From CAYRCU01 sp964422865 (GTDB taxonomy: Bacteria > Patescibacteriota > Microgenomatia > UBA8517): 61,265 bases of DNA. Below are positions 43,701 to 51,889 of the stretch, one piece after another (position 1 is the stretch's first letter; the number at the start of each line of letters is the position of its first letter). The position numbers and the translations under genes were made by a program. The DNA is taken from assembly GCA_964422865.1 (NCBI GenBank), contig CAYRCU010000004.1, forward strand, positions 1-61,265, given 5' to 3'. The notes below the pieces were generated by a model. That model did not search any database, had not been told where the DNA came from, and saw only the letters and a program-made list of their open reading frames with translations.

Positions 43701-43720
43701 CTATTGATATGTATCAATAG
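43701..43720. repeat. Second copy of the TrpR-like palindrome
   Basis: CTATTGATA-TG-TATCAATAG, 19 bases identical to 43212-43230, 8 bases after the regulator stop and 6 before the convergent gyrA stop. It is a second operator or a bidirectional terminator hairpin. Confidence 0.6.
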
Positions 43721-43726
43721 AGTGGA

Positions 43727-46333
43727 TTATTTTTTTTCTAGGGTGGTGACTGCGGCAAGGGAGTCGTCTTTTTTGGCAAATCTCATGAGAATTACTCCTT
43801 GGGTACTTCTTCCCATTTGAGGGATGTTTTTGATGGGAAGCTTGATTATTTGCCCTTTGGCGCTTGTGAGGATTGCCTGGTCATCGTTTTGAGTGACCAG
43901 AACTGCTGAGGCGAGAGGGCCTGTTTTGGTGTTTAGAGCCATTGCTTTTACCCCTTTCCCGCCGCGGCGCTGTGTTGGGAAAAGGTCAACTCTTGTTCGT
44001 TTTCCAAGGCCACTCTCGCTGATTGTAAGGATATCTCTGAACAGTTTTTTTCTTTTGTCCTTTGGAACTTTGAGTTTTTCCGAGAAAACTTCCATTCCTA
44101 TTACGCAGTCTTTGGGATCCAGGCGGATTCCTTTCATCCCTTTGGTGGCTCGGCCCATTGGACGTACGTCTTTTTCGCTGAATTTGATTGCTTTTCCATT
44201 TTTTGTGAGAAGCATGACGAGATCGTTACCTGTGGTTGGTTGGATTTTGACCAAAGTGTCCCCTACCCCAAGGCGCATTGCGATCAAGCCGTTTGCTCGG
44301 AGATTTGAAAAATGTCTGAGTGCTGTCTTTTTTACGACGCCCTTATTGGTAACCATCATGAGGTGATTACTCTTCTTTTCCCCCATGGCTACTACCGAGA
44401 GAACTGTTTCTCCCTGATTAAGATTGACAAGATTTACCAAAGCCTGCCCCTTGCTCTGCCTGGCTGTTTCGGGTATTTCCCATACACGGGTTCCAAATAC
44501 TCTGCCTCGATTTGTAAAGAACAGGATTGTGTCGTGGGTGGAGGCTCTAAGGAGGTGTTCGATTTCATCTTCCTCTTTTGTGGTCATACCTATTACTCCC
44601 TTACCCCCTCTTCTTTGGGTTTTGTATGTTCCGACGGGTACTCTTTTGACATAGCCTGTTTTTGTGATAGTGACGAGAGTTTCTTTTTTTGCTATCAAAT
44701 CTTCTTCCGTGAATTCGCCTATTTTTTGTTTGTAGATTCTGGTTCTTCTTTTATCCCCGTGTTTTTCGTCCAGTTTTTTAAGCTCTTTTACGATTATATT
44801 TAAAACTTCTTTAGGATTATTAAGAATTGAAACCAGCCGATCGATAAGACTCATGATCTCTTTGTATTCTTTGTCTATTTTTTCTCTTTCGAGTGCTGCG
44901 AGGCGCCTTAGTTGCATGTCTAGAATTGCTGTTGCTTGAACTTCTGTCAGCCCGAACTTTTTAATAAGATTTTTCTTTGCGTCTTCTTGAGTGCGGGATG
45001 CGCGAATCGTTTTTATGACAGCGTCCAGGTTGTCGAGAGCAATTTTCAAACCTTCCAGAATATGGGCGCGTTTTTTTGCCATTGTGAGATCGAAGATTGT
45101 TCTTCTGACGATTACTTTTTGGCGATGTTTTATGTATTCAACTAGAATTTGTTTTAGATTTACCGTGTGGGGAGTGCCGTTTACCAGAGCTACAAAGTTG
45201 GCCGGGAAAGTGGTTTGGAGCTTGGTGTATTTGAAAAGATTGTTTAAAACGTTTTTCGGGCGAGCTTCGCGCTTCAATTCAATTACAACACTCATTCCCT
45301 TCTTGTCACTTTCATCTCTGAGTGCGGAGATTCCCTTTAACTTTTTGTCTTTAACAAGGAGAGCGATGTGTGACACGAATTTTGCCTTGTTGACTTGATA
45401 GGGCAGCTCCGTGACCTCGATAATGGATTTTCCTCTGGATCCTTCCTTGATTTCTGCTATTCCTCTGACTGATATACGGCCGCGACCGGTTGAGTAGACA
45501 TCCACAAGTGACGGAGTGTCGTAGATGGCTCCTCCGGTGGGAAAATCCGGGGCGGGAATGAACTTTGTGAGCTCTTCTATGGTAATGTCGCTTTCAAAGC
45601 TGGCTTTCGTGGCTGTCTCTTTTTCTGAAAGGTTCTTTTTTTGTTCTCCAGAGGCGATTAAATTTATTTTTTCGATGAAGAACTCCACTTCTTTTTTTTG
45701 GGTTTCTTCTTTGACAACGGGCTTGCCTTTTTTGATGGTTGCGATGATTGCCGCAACGACCTCGGAGAGGTTGTGAGGGGGAATTTTTGTTGCCATTCCG
45801 ACGGCAATTCCTTCGGAGCCCATGAGGAGCAAGTTTGGCAGGAGAGCCGGGAGATATACAGGTTCTTTTAGAGTTGCATCGAAATTGTCTGAATAATCTA
45901 CTGTATCTTTTTCGATATCAACGAGCATGTAAGGTGTGATTGGGGCAAGTTTTGTTTCTGTGTAACGCATGGCAGCTGCCGGATCTCCGTCGATTGATCC
46001 AAAGTTTCCTTGACCATTTACTAAGGGGTAGCGCAGGTTAAAGTCTTGCGCCATTCTGACCATTGCGTCGTAGACTGCGGTGTCTCCATGGGGATGGTAT
46101 TTTCCTAAGACTTCTCCGACGACTTTGGCGCTTTTGGTGAAAGCTGCTTTAGGCTGAAGACCCATCAAGTGCATTGCGTAGAGAATTCTTCTATGGACAG
46201 GCTTTAGGCCGTCACGAATGTCCGGGAGGGCGCGGGCGACTATTACGCTCATGGCGTAATTCAGATAGCTTTTTGAGAGCTCTGTGGTTATATTTGTTTC
46301 TTCAATTTTTCCTGTGTTTGTGTGGTTAGACAT
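43727..46333 (-). CDS. gyrA: DNA gyrase subunit A
   Basis: 868 residues; introduces negative supercoils with GyrB. The active-site Tyr is at about 124 (AAMRYTETKL), and the C-terminal wrapping domain has the GyrA box as QRRGGKG (in KTQRRGGKG), with a second copy in PTQRRGGKG. An extra, highly charged insertion of about 50 residues (about 212-262) follows the breakage-reunion region. The GyrA box makes it gyrase, not ParC. gyrB lies 12 kb away. Confidence 0.95.
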   Translation of the reverse strand: MSNHTNTGKIEETNITTELSKSYLNYAMSVIVARALPDIRDGLKPVHRRILYAMHLMGLQPKAAFTKSAKVVGEVLGKYHPHGDTAVYDAMVRMAQDFNLRYPLVNGQGNFGSIDGDPAAAMRYTETKLAPITPYMLVDIEKDTVDYSDNFDATLKEPVYLPALLPNLLLMGSEGIAVGMATKIPPHNLSEVVAAIIATIKKGKPVVKEETQKKEVEFFIEKINLIASGEQKKNLSEKETATKASFESDITIEELTKFIPAPDFPTGGAIYDTPSLVDVYSTGRGRISVRGIAEIKEGSRGKSIIEVTELPYQVNKAKFVSHIALLVKDKKLKGISALRDESDKKGMSVVIELKREARPKNVLNNLFKYTKLQTTFPANFVALVNGTPHTVNLKQILVEYIKHRQKVIVRRTIFDLTMAKKRAHILEGLKIALDNLDAVIKTIRASRTQEDAKKNLIKKFGLTEVQATAILDMQLRRLAALEREKIDKEYKEIMSLIDRLVSILNNPKEVLNIIVKELKKLDEKHGDKRRTRIYKQKIGEFTEEDLIAKKETLVTITKTGYVKRVPVGTYKTQRRGGKGVIGMTTKEEDEIEHLLRASTHDTILFFTNRGRVFGTRVWEIPETARQSKGQALVNLVNLNQGETVLSVVAMGEKKSNHLMMVTNKGVVKKTALRHFSNLRANGLIAMRLGVGDTLVKIQPTTGNDLVMLLTKNGKAIKFSEKDVRPMGRATKGMKGIRLDPKDCVIGMEVFSEKLKVPKDKRKKLFRDILTISESGLGKRTRVDLFPTQRRGGKGVKAMALNTKTGPLASAVLVTQNDDQAILTSAKGQIIKLPIKNIPQMGRSTQGVILMRFAKKDDSLAAVTTLEKK

Positions 46334-46347
46334 ATCTTAAGAAGGAC

Positions 46348-46404
46348 AAAAAAATCAGGCCTTTTGCCCTGTTCCATTGTACCTTTTTTGAGGCGGAAGA
46401 GCAA
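46348..46404 (-). promoter_or_regulatory. gyrA promoter with 5'-terminal hairpin leader
   Basis: Minus strand: TTGCTC (46399-46404), 17-base spacer, TACAAT (46376-46381). Predicted start near 46369 coincides with the hairpin CAGG-GCAAAAGG-CCTG (46356-46371), followed by seven T (46348-46354) and then ATG at 46333. Could also act as an attenuator or end transcription from the gene upstream. Confidence 0.6.
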
Positions 46405-46410
46405 GGGTTT

Positions 46411-46638
46411 TTAAGTGTTTTTGAAGACTTGATAGGCTTCAAGCATTATGGTTATGAAAGATGCTATGGCAAGGGAGGATGTCAGTGGAAAATAGATAAA
46501 GTTTCCAATCTTTATGTCGCCCGGAAGTGTGGTATCGATATTGAACTGAGAATTTAAAGCTATCAAGGTGATGAGTGACAAGAAAAATGAAACCCCAAAA
46601 ACCAAACCGTATTTTTTCATAAATTTTTTTCTATTCAT
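46411..46638 (-). CDS. Small two-span membrane protein, unknown
   Basis: 75 residues, two membrane helices (about 10-29 and 51-69) and a short outer loop. Its start overlaps the end of the secreted propeller gene by 8 bases, so it is translated from the same message. No family recognised. Confidence 0.5.
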   Translation of the reverse strand: MNRKKFMKKYGLVFGVSFFLSLITLIALNSQFNIDTTLPGDIKIGNFIYFPLTSSLAIASFITIMLEAYQVFKNT

Positions 46639-48631
46639 TTGATTGCTTTGTGAGATCTAGTGTTTGCACGATATCCCAAGTGTTTTCGTCCAGAGCGATT
46701 ATTTCATTTGAAGCAAGCAGGTAAAAATAGTTGCCGATGTAGAGTCCCCTCTTGATTTGGGAATTTGCGGCTGAATATTTTAGGGTAAGTGTGTTGTTCT
46801 CATATGAGAATATATATCCACCTTGGCTTGCCGGAATGAAAAATACTTTATGTTCGGGGTCTTGGAGAAATGCGTGATGGTTGTTTATGGACTCCGACCA
46901 GTATTCATTAAGTGTGTATTTACTTATTTCTTTGGGGTTGTTGGGTGAGCTGACATCAAAGAGAGAAAGCTTGACGCTTTGGTTTTCTTTTCCGATTCCC
47001 AAGATTAGGTTGTCGGTCAAAGGATGTAGGTAGGACGAGAAGCCCGGGATTTTTAGTTCTCCTGAAAGAATTGGATTTTTAGGGTCTGCCAGATTAAGGA
47101 CATAGAAAGGATCTGTTTCTTTGAAAGTTACGAGATATCCTTTATCTTTAATGAATCTTGTTGAATAGATTTTTTCTTTTAGACCTAAGTTAAGAAGAGA
47201 CCCTGCAACTTTAAGATTTTTGTCGAGGATGTAGATATCATTAGCCGAAGTAGTGGGAATTAGGGTTTGTGGTCCTCCTGAGGTGGTTGCGATTCTCAAG
47301 AAACCTTCATGCTCATCCAAGGAAAATTGGTTTAGGGGATGCCCCGGAACGCTTCCTATAACCGAGACCTCCATTTTTAAGGGGTCAACTTTTACTATTT
47401 CTGTGGTTTCAAGCTCTCTTATTTTGCTATTGAAGTATGTGGTTAATCGGTTTTGCAGTTCTGTTTCTACTCTTAATCTTTCATCTTTTGGGAGTGTGGC
47501 TTTGTAATTTGTCAGAAGGATTTCGATTTCCATAAGTTTGGTCTGCGGGCTTAAATCGTAATTTGCAAGCTTTTGGAGTTTTGTAATTATATTGATTGGC
47601 AGGAGGTCTTTGGCTTGGTTTTCCAGGAATGTTAGATATGTATCTGGTGTTGAGTTTTCGCGCGTGTAGGTAATGTAGAGAAAGTTTTCTGACATGTAGG
47701 TTACAGAGGAGCTTGTGGACCCGACAAATGAGATTTTGTTTTCGATTTGACCTGTTTGTGAATTGAGAGAGAAGGCGGTGTAGACGGTATTTGTGGGTGT
47801 GGAATATATGGGATGGTAGATTTCAGTACATTCTACATTAGTGGTCCGTCCGTTTTTTTCAACGAGAGGCATGGGACACGGGTGGGCTTGGTTGATGAGT
47901 GTCCTTGTAATGATATAAATCTTTTCGTTTTTTAGACGCGCTGTCTTAACAAAGCTTTCATCAAGATTAAGAGACCAAATCTCTTGGGGGTTTGTGGGAA
48001 TAGAGATGTTGTAGGCTGTGATGGAATCGTTTGAGAAAATTATCAGGACATCCCCGGCAAGTAGAAGGTTTCCGGATTTTTGAATTGTGGAATTTTGAGA
48101 AAGATCCTGGGGAGGGAATGCTTGAATGATTTTTGTAAGGGTTTTGATTTGAGGCTGAAAGGGCATTGTTTGTATATCTTTCTCGGGGATTTGACCGCGC
48201 AAGGTGGGGAGTGTTTGAAATGACGGTTCGTTTGAAAAATAGATTTTTGTACCGTCTGTTTTAACGATATCCGGTTCGTCAATGTTTTTTACTTGAACGT
48301 TTGTTTGTGAGTATCTTTCTTGCGAACTAACTGGTGTTTTTTGGGAGAGCTCGGCTGTGAGAAGGGAGGGTTGGTCTGTGAGAAAAGAGACTTTGTTGGT
48401 ATTGGCTGATTGGAGGTAACTTAGAAAATCTTCCCGAGAGGAGAACTTTTCAAGGTTTTTTGGAGAGGACGTGAATATTCCGTTTTTTTGAAATGGTATA
48501 AGATTTTTGTAGAAGAGTGCTGTCACAAGAGCGATTGAAAGCATCATAATGACAAGGATGAAAGTGATGGTTCTGTAGACAGCGGTCTTGTTTTTTTTGA
48601 CGTAGAGATGTTTGGTTTCTTGGGAGTCCAT
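46631..48631 (-). CDS. Membrane-anchored beta-propeller domain protein (Beta_propel family)
   Basis: 666 residues. One membrane helix (about 21-44), then a large outer domain. The segment YSQTNVQVKNIDEPDIVKTDGTKIYF is split by the hallmark V-D/E-x-x-D-x-V-K-T-D motif of the secreted Beta_propel family. The rest is beta-rich with repeated strands, as expected for a propeller. Role unknown in any organism. Stop/start contacts with the PspC gene upstream and overlap with the next gene indicate one operon. Confidence 0.8.
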   Translation of the reverse strand: MDSQETKHLYVKKNKTAVYRTITFILVIMMLSIALVTALFYKNLIPFQKNGIFTSSPKNLEKFSSREDFLSYLQSANTNKVSFLTDQPSLLTAELSQKTPVSSQERYSQTNVQVKNIDEPDIVKTDGTKIYFSNEPSFQTLPTLRGQIPEKDIQTMPFQPQIKTLTKIIQAFPPQDLSQNSTIQKSGNLLLAGDVLIIFSNDSITAYNISIPTNPQEIWSLNLDESFVKTARLKNEKIYIITRTLINQAHPCPMPLVEKNGRTTNVECTEIYHPIYSTPTNTVYTAFSLNSQTGQIENKISFVGSTSSSVTYMSENFLYITYTRENSTPDTYLTFLENQAKDLLPINIITKLQKLANYDLSPQTKLMEIEILLTNYKATLPKDERLRVETELQNRLTTYFNSKIRELETTEIVKVDPLKMEVSVIGSVPGHPLNQFSLDEHEGFLRIATTSGGPQTLIPTTSANDIYILDKNLKVAGSLLNLGLKEKIYSTRFIKDKGYLVTFKETDPFYVLNLADPKNPILSGELKIPGFSSYLHPLTDNLILGIGKENQSVKLSLFDVSSPNNPKEISKYTLNEYWSESINNHHAFLQDPEHKVFFIPASQGGYIFSYENNTLTLKYSAANSQIKRGLYIGNYFYLLASNEIIALDENTWDIVQTLDLTKQSNE

Positions 48632-48826
48632 TTATTTTTGCGGCATTATGAAACTAGCTCCGATGTATACCAATAGTCCCGGGATAAAGCCTGTGATGGA
48701 AAAAACCAGAAGCAGGGCGATTCTGAGAATTGTCGGGTCTATGTTGTAGTAGTCCCCCACTCCGCCGATGACGCCGGCTATAATTTTATTTTTTGATTTT
48801 TTGAGACGTCTTTTTTTTGTTGCCAT
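48632..48826 (-). CDS. PspC domain membrane protein
   Basis: 64 residues. NKIIAGVIGGVGDYYNIDPTILRIALLLV and the helix after it form a PspC domain, which senses or reacts to membrane stress in other bacteria. Starts with a basic tail. Its stop is directly next to the propeller start, so the two are co-expressed. Confidence 0.88.
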   Translation of the reverse strand: MATKKRRLKKSKNKIIAGVIGGVGDYYNIDPTILRIALLLVFSITGFIPGLLVYIGASFIMPQK

Positions 48827-48835
48827 CTAGAAAAC

Positions 48836-48841
48836 AGTATC
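48836..48841 (-). promoter_or_regulatory. -10 box of the pspC-propeller unit (leaderless)
   Basis: Minus strand GATACT ends 9 bases before ATG 48826. Confidence 0.45.
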
Positions 48842-48860
48842 CGGTATTTTCAGCTTGATA

Positions 48861-49211
48861 TCAAGTGCCGGAGGCACTTTTGGTTTGTGGGGGGTAAAGG
48901 CGCATTAGTTGAATACCAAGGCTTGCTATTTTATATCCGATGCTTGCCATAAAGCCCATCAAAAAAAGCTGAGACATAAGATTTAGCGGCTTGTTGAGCA
49001 TGTCTGCTGAGAACAGTTCGAGTTGTGGATTTTGGTTTGACGGAAGCTCGACTCCCGTAATGTCTGAGGCGCTCATTGAGACACTATTGAAGTTAAAAAT
49101 TTGGAGCGGCTGTTTGGAGAGTATAAAGACCTGATAAATATTTAGGGCGGAGGCTACTATAATGACAAGACCTAGAATTAAGAGAATGTAGCCGATGAAT
49201 TTTTCTGGCAT
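48861..49211 (-). CDS. Two-span membrane protein, unknown
   Basis: 116 residues, two membrane helices (about 5-26 and 75-97) with an outer loop rich in Asn, Ser and Pro. The ATG at 49211 (MPEKFIGYIL) is chosen from the -10 box; the longer frame overlaps the nuclease gene. No family recognised. Confidence 0.55.
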   Translation of the reverse strand: MPEKFIGYILLILGLVIIVASALNIYQVFILSKQPLQIFNFNSVSMSASDITGVELPSNQNPQLELFSADMLNKPLNLMSQLFLMGFMASIGYKIASLGIQLMRLYPPQTKSASGT

Positions 49212-49221
49212 CTTTTGGATA

Positions 49222-49227
49222 ATCTTA
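49222..49227 (-). promoter_or_regulatory. -10 box of the 49211 gene (leaderless)
   Basis: Minus strand TAAGAT ends 10 bases before ATG 49211. Confidence 0.45.
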
Positions 49228-50061
49228 CTATAAAATGTATATGTCTTGGTAGGAGCTTGTTGAGACCTTTTCTCCTTTCCCTTTAAGAATTGCTTCGTAT
49301 GGGAGGCAGTGAGTGCAACCATTGTCTCCTTTGGGACACTTGAAATGTTCCAAGGACCTAGCAAGTTTTATTCTTTTTCCGATTGTAAGTAGTTTTTTAT
49401 GAGCGGTTGAAAGGTCGGGGAGGCTTACTTTGGTGGGGGCGTTTTTTAACTCGAGATACCAAAAGCTTGCTTTTGAAACGGGACGGCTTTGTGTGTTTGT
49501 GGCAAGAAGATGGTAAATGAGGAGCTGGAGTGAGTTTTTCTCCTCTTCTTTGCGGCGGTTGGTTTTAAAGTCTATGATGTGGACCGAGTCGGAGTTTTCA
49601 ATGTATTCCAGCCAGTCGATTTTTCCACAGAGGATTATTTCTTCATCACTGCTTAACCAGTAATTTGGAAGATTTAGATCCGCTTTGATTTTTATTGCTT
49701 TTTTTAGGATGGGTCCCGGGTTTTTCTCGATTTTTTTGAGCATTTGGACTCCTCTTTCTTTGTACTCGTCCTCTTGGCTTTTTGATTTGAATCCGCCCTT
49801 TTTGCCTGCTACTTTTTCCCAAGATTTCTCGAACCTTTTTAGGAGGGGTGTTTTGAGGCGTTCTTCAACGGGCAGGGTTGATAAGGATTCGATAGTATCG
49901 TGGACGGCTTGGCCCAATGCCAGGGGAGGAGAGATAATTGATATTTTTTGCCTCGTTAGGGGGTCTTTGTAGACGGCGCGAAGATAATATAGTCTGGGGC
50001 ATTTTAGGAAATCTGAGATACTTGAGTGGCTTATCCAAGTAGCTTTGTAGGGATCCGGCAT
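49228..50061 (-). CDS. RecB-family PD-(D/E)XK nuclease with four-Cys iron-sulfur site
   Basis: 277 residues. ISHSSISDFLKCPRLYYL start, GQAVHDTIE, GKIDWLEYI and IIDFKTNR are the RecB/Cas4-type nuclease motifs (H, D, D-x-K). Cys in KCPRLYY and three in FKCPKGDNGCTHC make a typical 4Fe-4S cluster as in AddB and Cas4. No CRISPR array or cas genes are near. It may act in double-strand-break repair or as a stand-alone nuclease. Confidence 0.85.
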   Translation of the reverse strand: MPDPYKATWISHSSISDFLKCPRLYYLRAVYKDPLTRQKISIISPPLALGQAVHDTIESLSTLPVEERLKTPLLKRFEKSWEKVAGKKGGFKSKSQEDEYKERGVQMLKKIEKNPGPILKKAIKIKADLNLPNYWLSSDEEIILCGKIDWLEYIENSDSVHIIDFKTNRRKEEEKNSLQLLIYHLLATNTQSRPVSKASFWYLELKNAPTKVSLPDLSTAHKKLLTIGKRIKLARSLEHFKCPKGDNGCTHCLPYEAILKGKGEKVSTSSYQDIYIL

Positions 50062-50067
50062 TTAGTT

Positions 50068-50073
50068 ATTTTA
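50068..50073 (-). promoter_or_regulatory. Extended -10 box of the RecB-like gene (leaderless)
   Basis: Minus strand TGG-TAAAAT ends 6 bases before ATG 50061. Confidence 0.5.
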
Positions 50074-50145
50074 CCATTTTTAACCTTTGAGGAGGGAATT
50101 TTAGTTGGAATTGGGGGTTGGGCCTTCTTTTCAGGTGTCATGGTT

Positions 50146-51486
50146 TTATAGATCGAATTCCTGGTTCATACTTGGTGTGAAAGCTTCGGGGATGTGGAGT
50201 TCTTTTTTGAGTTTTTGGGCGAGAGGGATTCTTTGATTGTTTTCTCCGTGGACGAGAAAAACTTTTTTTATTCCTTTTATATTTTTAATCCAACCGATGA
50301 GTCTTTTTTGATCTGCATGCGAAGAAAGTGAATGGATTTCTGAGATTTGTGCGTTCACTTTTATTTTTTTGTCATCTATTACAATTTCTTTTGCCCCTTC
50401 TTGGATTTCGCGTCCCAAGGTTTCTTCAGCCTGATATCCGACGATTAATAATCTTGTGTCTTTTCTTGAGAGAAATTCCATGGCGTGGCTTAGAATTCTT
50501 CCTCCTGTCATCATCCCTGATCCGGCAATTATCACTTTGGGTCTTCGATTTTTTTTGATTGCTTTGCTTTTGCGTGAATTTCTTATGATGTTTAGCTCGG
50601 GAAAGAAAAACGGGTCTTTGTGAGTGGGCTTGTGGAGGACTTCTTTGTTAAAGAGGTGACAGTAATCGCGGTATGCTTTGGTGGCGCGAATGGCCATTGG
50701 ACTATCAAAATAAATAGGTGTTGTGTTTTTTACTTTCTTTTCTTTTTTTAAATTTTTGATCATGTAGAGAAGCACTTGGGAGCGCTCGATTGAGAAGGCC
50801 GGGATGAGGAGTGTTCCTCCGTTTCTTTCAATTTTGTTTATCTCTTGAGCTAAAAGAAGATCCGGGTTTTCCGGAGGGTGGTTGCGGTTTCCGTATGTGG
50901 ATTCCATGACGACAAAATCCCCGCTTTTGGCGAATTCGGTGGGTTTCATTAGCCGCTCCGGATAGTTTCCGATATCTCCGGAGAAAATGATTTTTTCGTT
51001 TGTTTTAGTGTTTTTTATTTCAATAAAAGAGGAGCCCAGGATGTGGCCTGCGTCTCGGAAGGTTATTTCTAAATCATCTACCCTGAAGGGCTTTCTGTAT
51101 GAGATGGGTTTAATTTTATTTAGTGTATCTACGACATTATCCTCCGAATATATGGGTTCGTTTTCTTCGTCGAATGAGGCGATTTTTGCGGAGTCGAACA
51201 TGACGATTTCTGCAAGAACGGAGGTTGCCTTTGTCATATAGAGTGTGCCCTTGAAGCCAAGCTTTGTTAAAAGCGGAAGGCGGCCGCAGTGGTCCAGGTG
51301 AGCGTGGGTAAGAAAGATTGCCGATACTTCTTCCGGCTTGAATTCCAAAGGAAGCCTGTTTAGTTTTTGTGTTTCTTCGGGGCCTTGAAACATCCCAAAG
51401 TCTATTATGTATTTTTTGTTTTCAACGGTAAGGAGGTATCCGGAGCCTGTTACAGTTCCCGCCGCACCTAAAAATTTAATTTTCAT
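50146..51486 (-). CDS. MBL/beta-CASP ribonuclease (CPSF73-like)
   Basis: 446 residues. MBL core with FLTHAHLDHCGRLPLL, DAGHILGSS, FSGDIG and ESTYGNR; the beta-CASP part with PAFSIERSQ and GSGMMTGGR; and a last His in IHSLSSHADQ. It belongs to the RNA-processing branch (like archaeal and bacterial CPSF homologues and TTHA0252). Acts on RNA ends. Single gene with its own promoter. Confidence 0.92.
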   Translation of the reverse strand: MKIKFLGAAGTVTGSGYLLTVENKKYIIDFGMFQGPEETQKLNRLPLEFKPEEVSAIFLTHAHLDHCGRLPLLTKLGFKGTLYMTKATSVLAEIVMFDSAKIASFDEENEPIYSEDNVVDTLNKIKPISYRKPFRVDDLEITFRDAGHILGSSFIEIKNTKTNEKIIFSGDIGNYPERLMKPTEFAKSGDFVVMESTYGNRNHPPENPDLLLAQEINKIERNGGTLLIPAFSIERSQVLLYMIKNLKKEKKVKNTTPIYFDSPMAIRATKAYRDYCHLFNKEVLHKPTHKDPFFFPELNIIRNSRKSKAIKKNRRPKVIIAGSGMMTGGRILSHAMEFLSRKDTRLLIVGYQAEETLGREIQEGAKEIVIDDKKIKVNAQISEIHSLSSHADQKRLIGWIKNIKGIKKVFLVHGENNQRIPLAQKLKKELHIPEAFTPSMNQEFDL

Positions 51487-51493
51487 TGTTCCA

Positions 51494-51499
51494 AGTATA
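51494..51499 (-). promoter_or_regulatory. -10 box of the beta-CASP gene (leaderless)
   Basis: Minus strand TATACT ends 7 bases before ATG 51486. Confidence 0.6.
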
Positions 51500-51592
51500 T
51501 TATCATAAGGAGGAGGGCAATCCGGTGTTTCTTTGGGTACCCTCCCCCTTGTTTATGCTACTTTCCTCCTCTCCTGTTCGTTATTTATTTCT

Positions 51593-51835
51593 CTAAGGAA
51601 GATGAAAACCGTTTTCTTTAGCTTTATCCCAGAAAGGCTCCAAGCCTCCTGGGAATATTTTTGTAATTTGGATGAGAACTTTTCCTGCTGGCACGTAGGC
51701 CGGTTGGCCATTGCGGTCTGTATATGTTTGGCCAGACTTGGCCAAGGTTTTCACTTTTACATCTACAAAGCTTTTTGCTGTTCTTTGTAGATTTGGAAGG
51801 TCCTCCTCGTGAACAATCATGAGAACTTTTATCAT
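51593..51835 (-). CDS. Small protein with Shine-Dalgarno leader, unknown
   Basis: 80 residues, soluble, no signal peptide. MIKVLMIVHEEDLPNL start and PAGKVLIQITKIFPGG near the end suggest a small alpha/beta protein. A strong AAAGGAGAGG ribosome site lies 6 bases before ATG (51839-51848), rare in this genome. Preceded by two TATAAT boxes and a leader of about 30 bases, so it is probably well expressed. No family recognised. Confidence 0.6.
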   Translation of the reverse strand: MIKVLMIVHEEDLPNLQRTAKSFVDVKVKTLAKSGQTYTDRNGQPAYVPAGKVLIQITKIFPGGLEPFWDKAKENGFHLP

Positions 51836-51873
51836 CTTCCTCTCCTTTAAGGAATATGGAAAGCGAGGCTGGT

Positions 51874-51889
51874 ATTATACCATATTATA
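51874..51889 (-). promoter_or_regulatory. Double -10 box of the 51835 gene
   Basis: Minus strand TATAAT at 51884-51889 and again, as TGG-TATAAT, at 51874-51879. The nearer one gives a leader of about 30 bases that holds the Shine-Dalgarno sequence. Confidence 0.6.

Noticed and set aside
49228..50061. Cas4 as evidence of a CRISPR locus
   Set aside because: RecB-like nuclease motifs alone are not specific; no array, cas1 or cas2 nearby.
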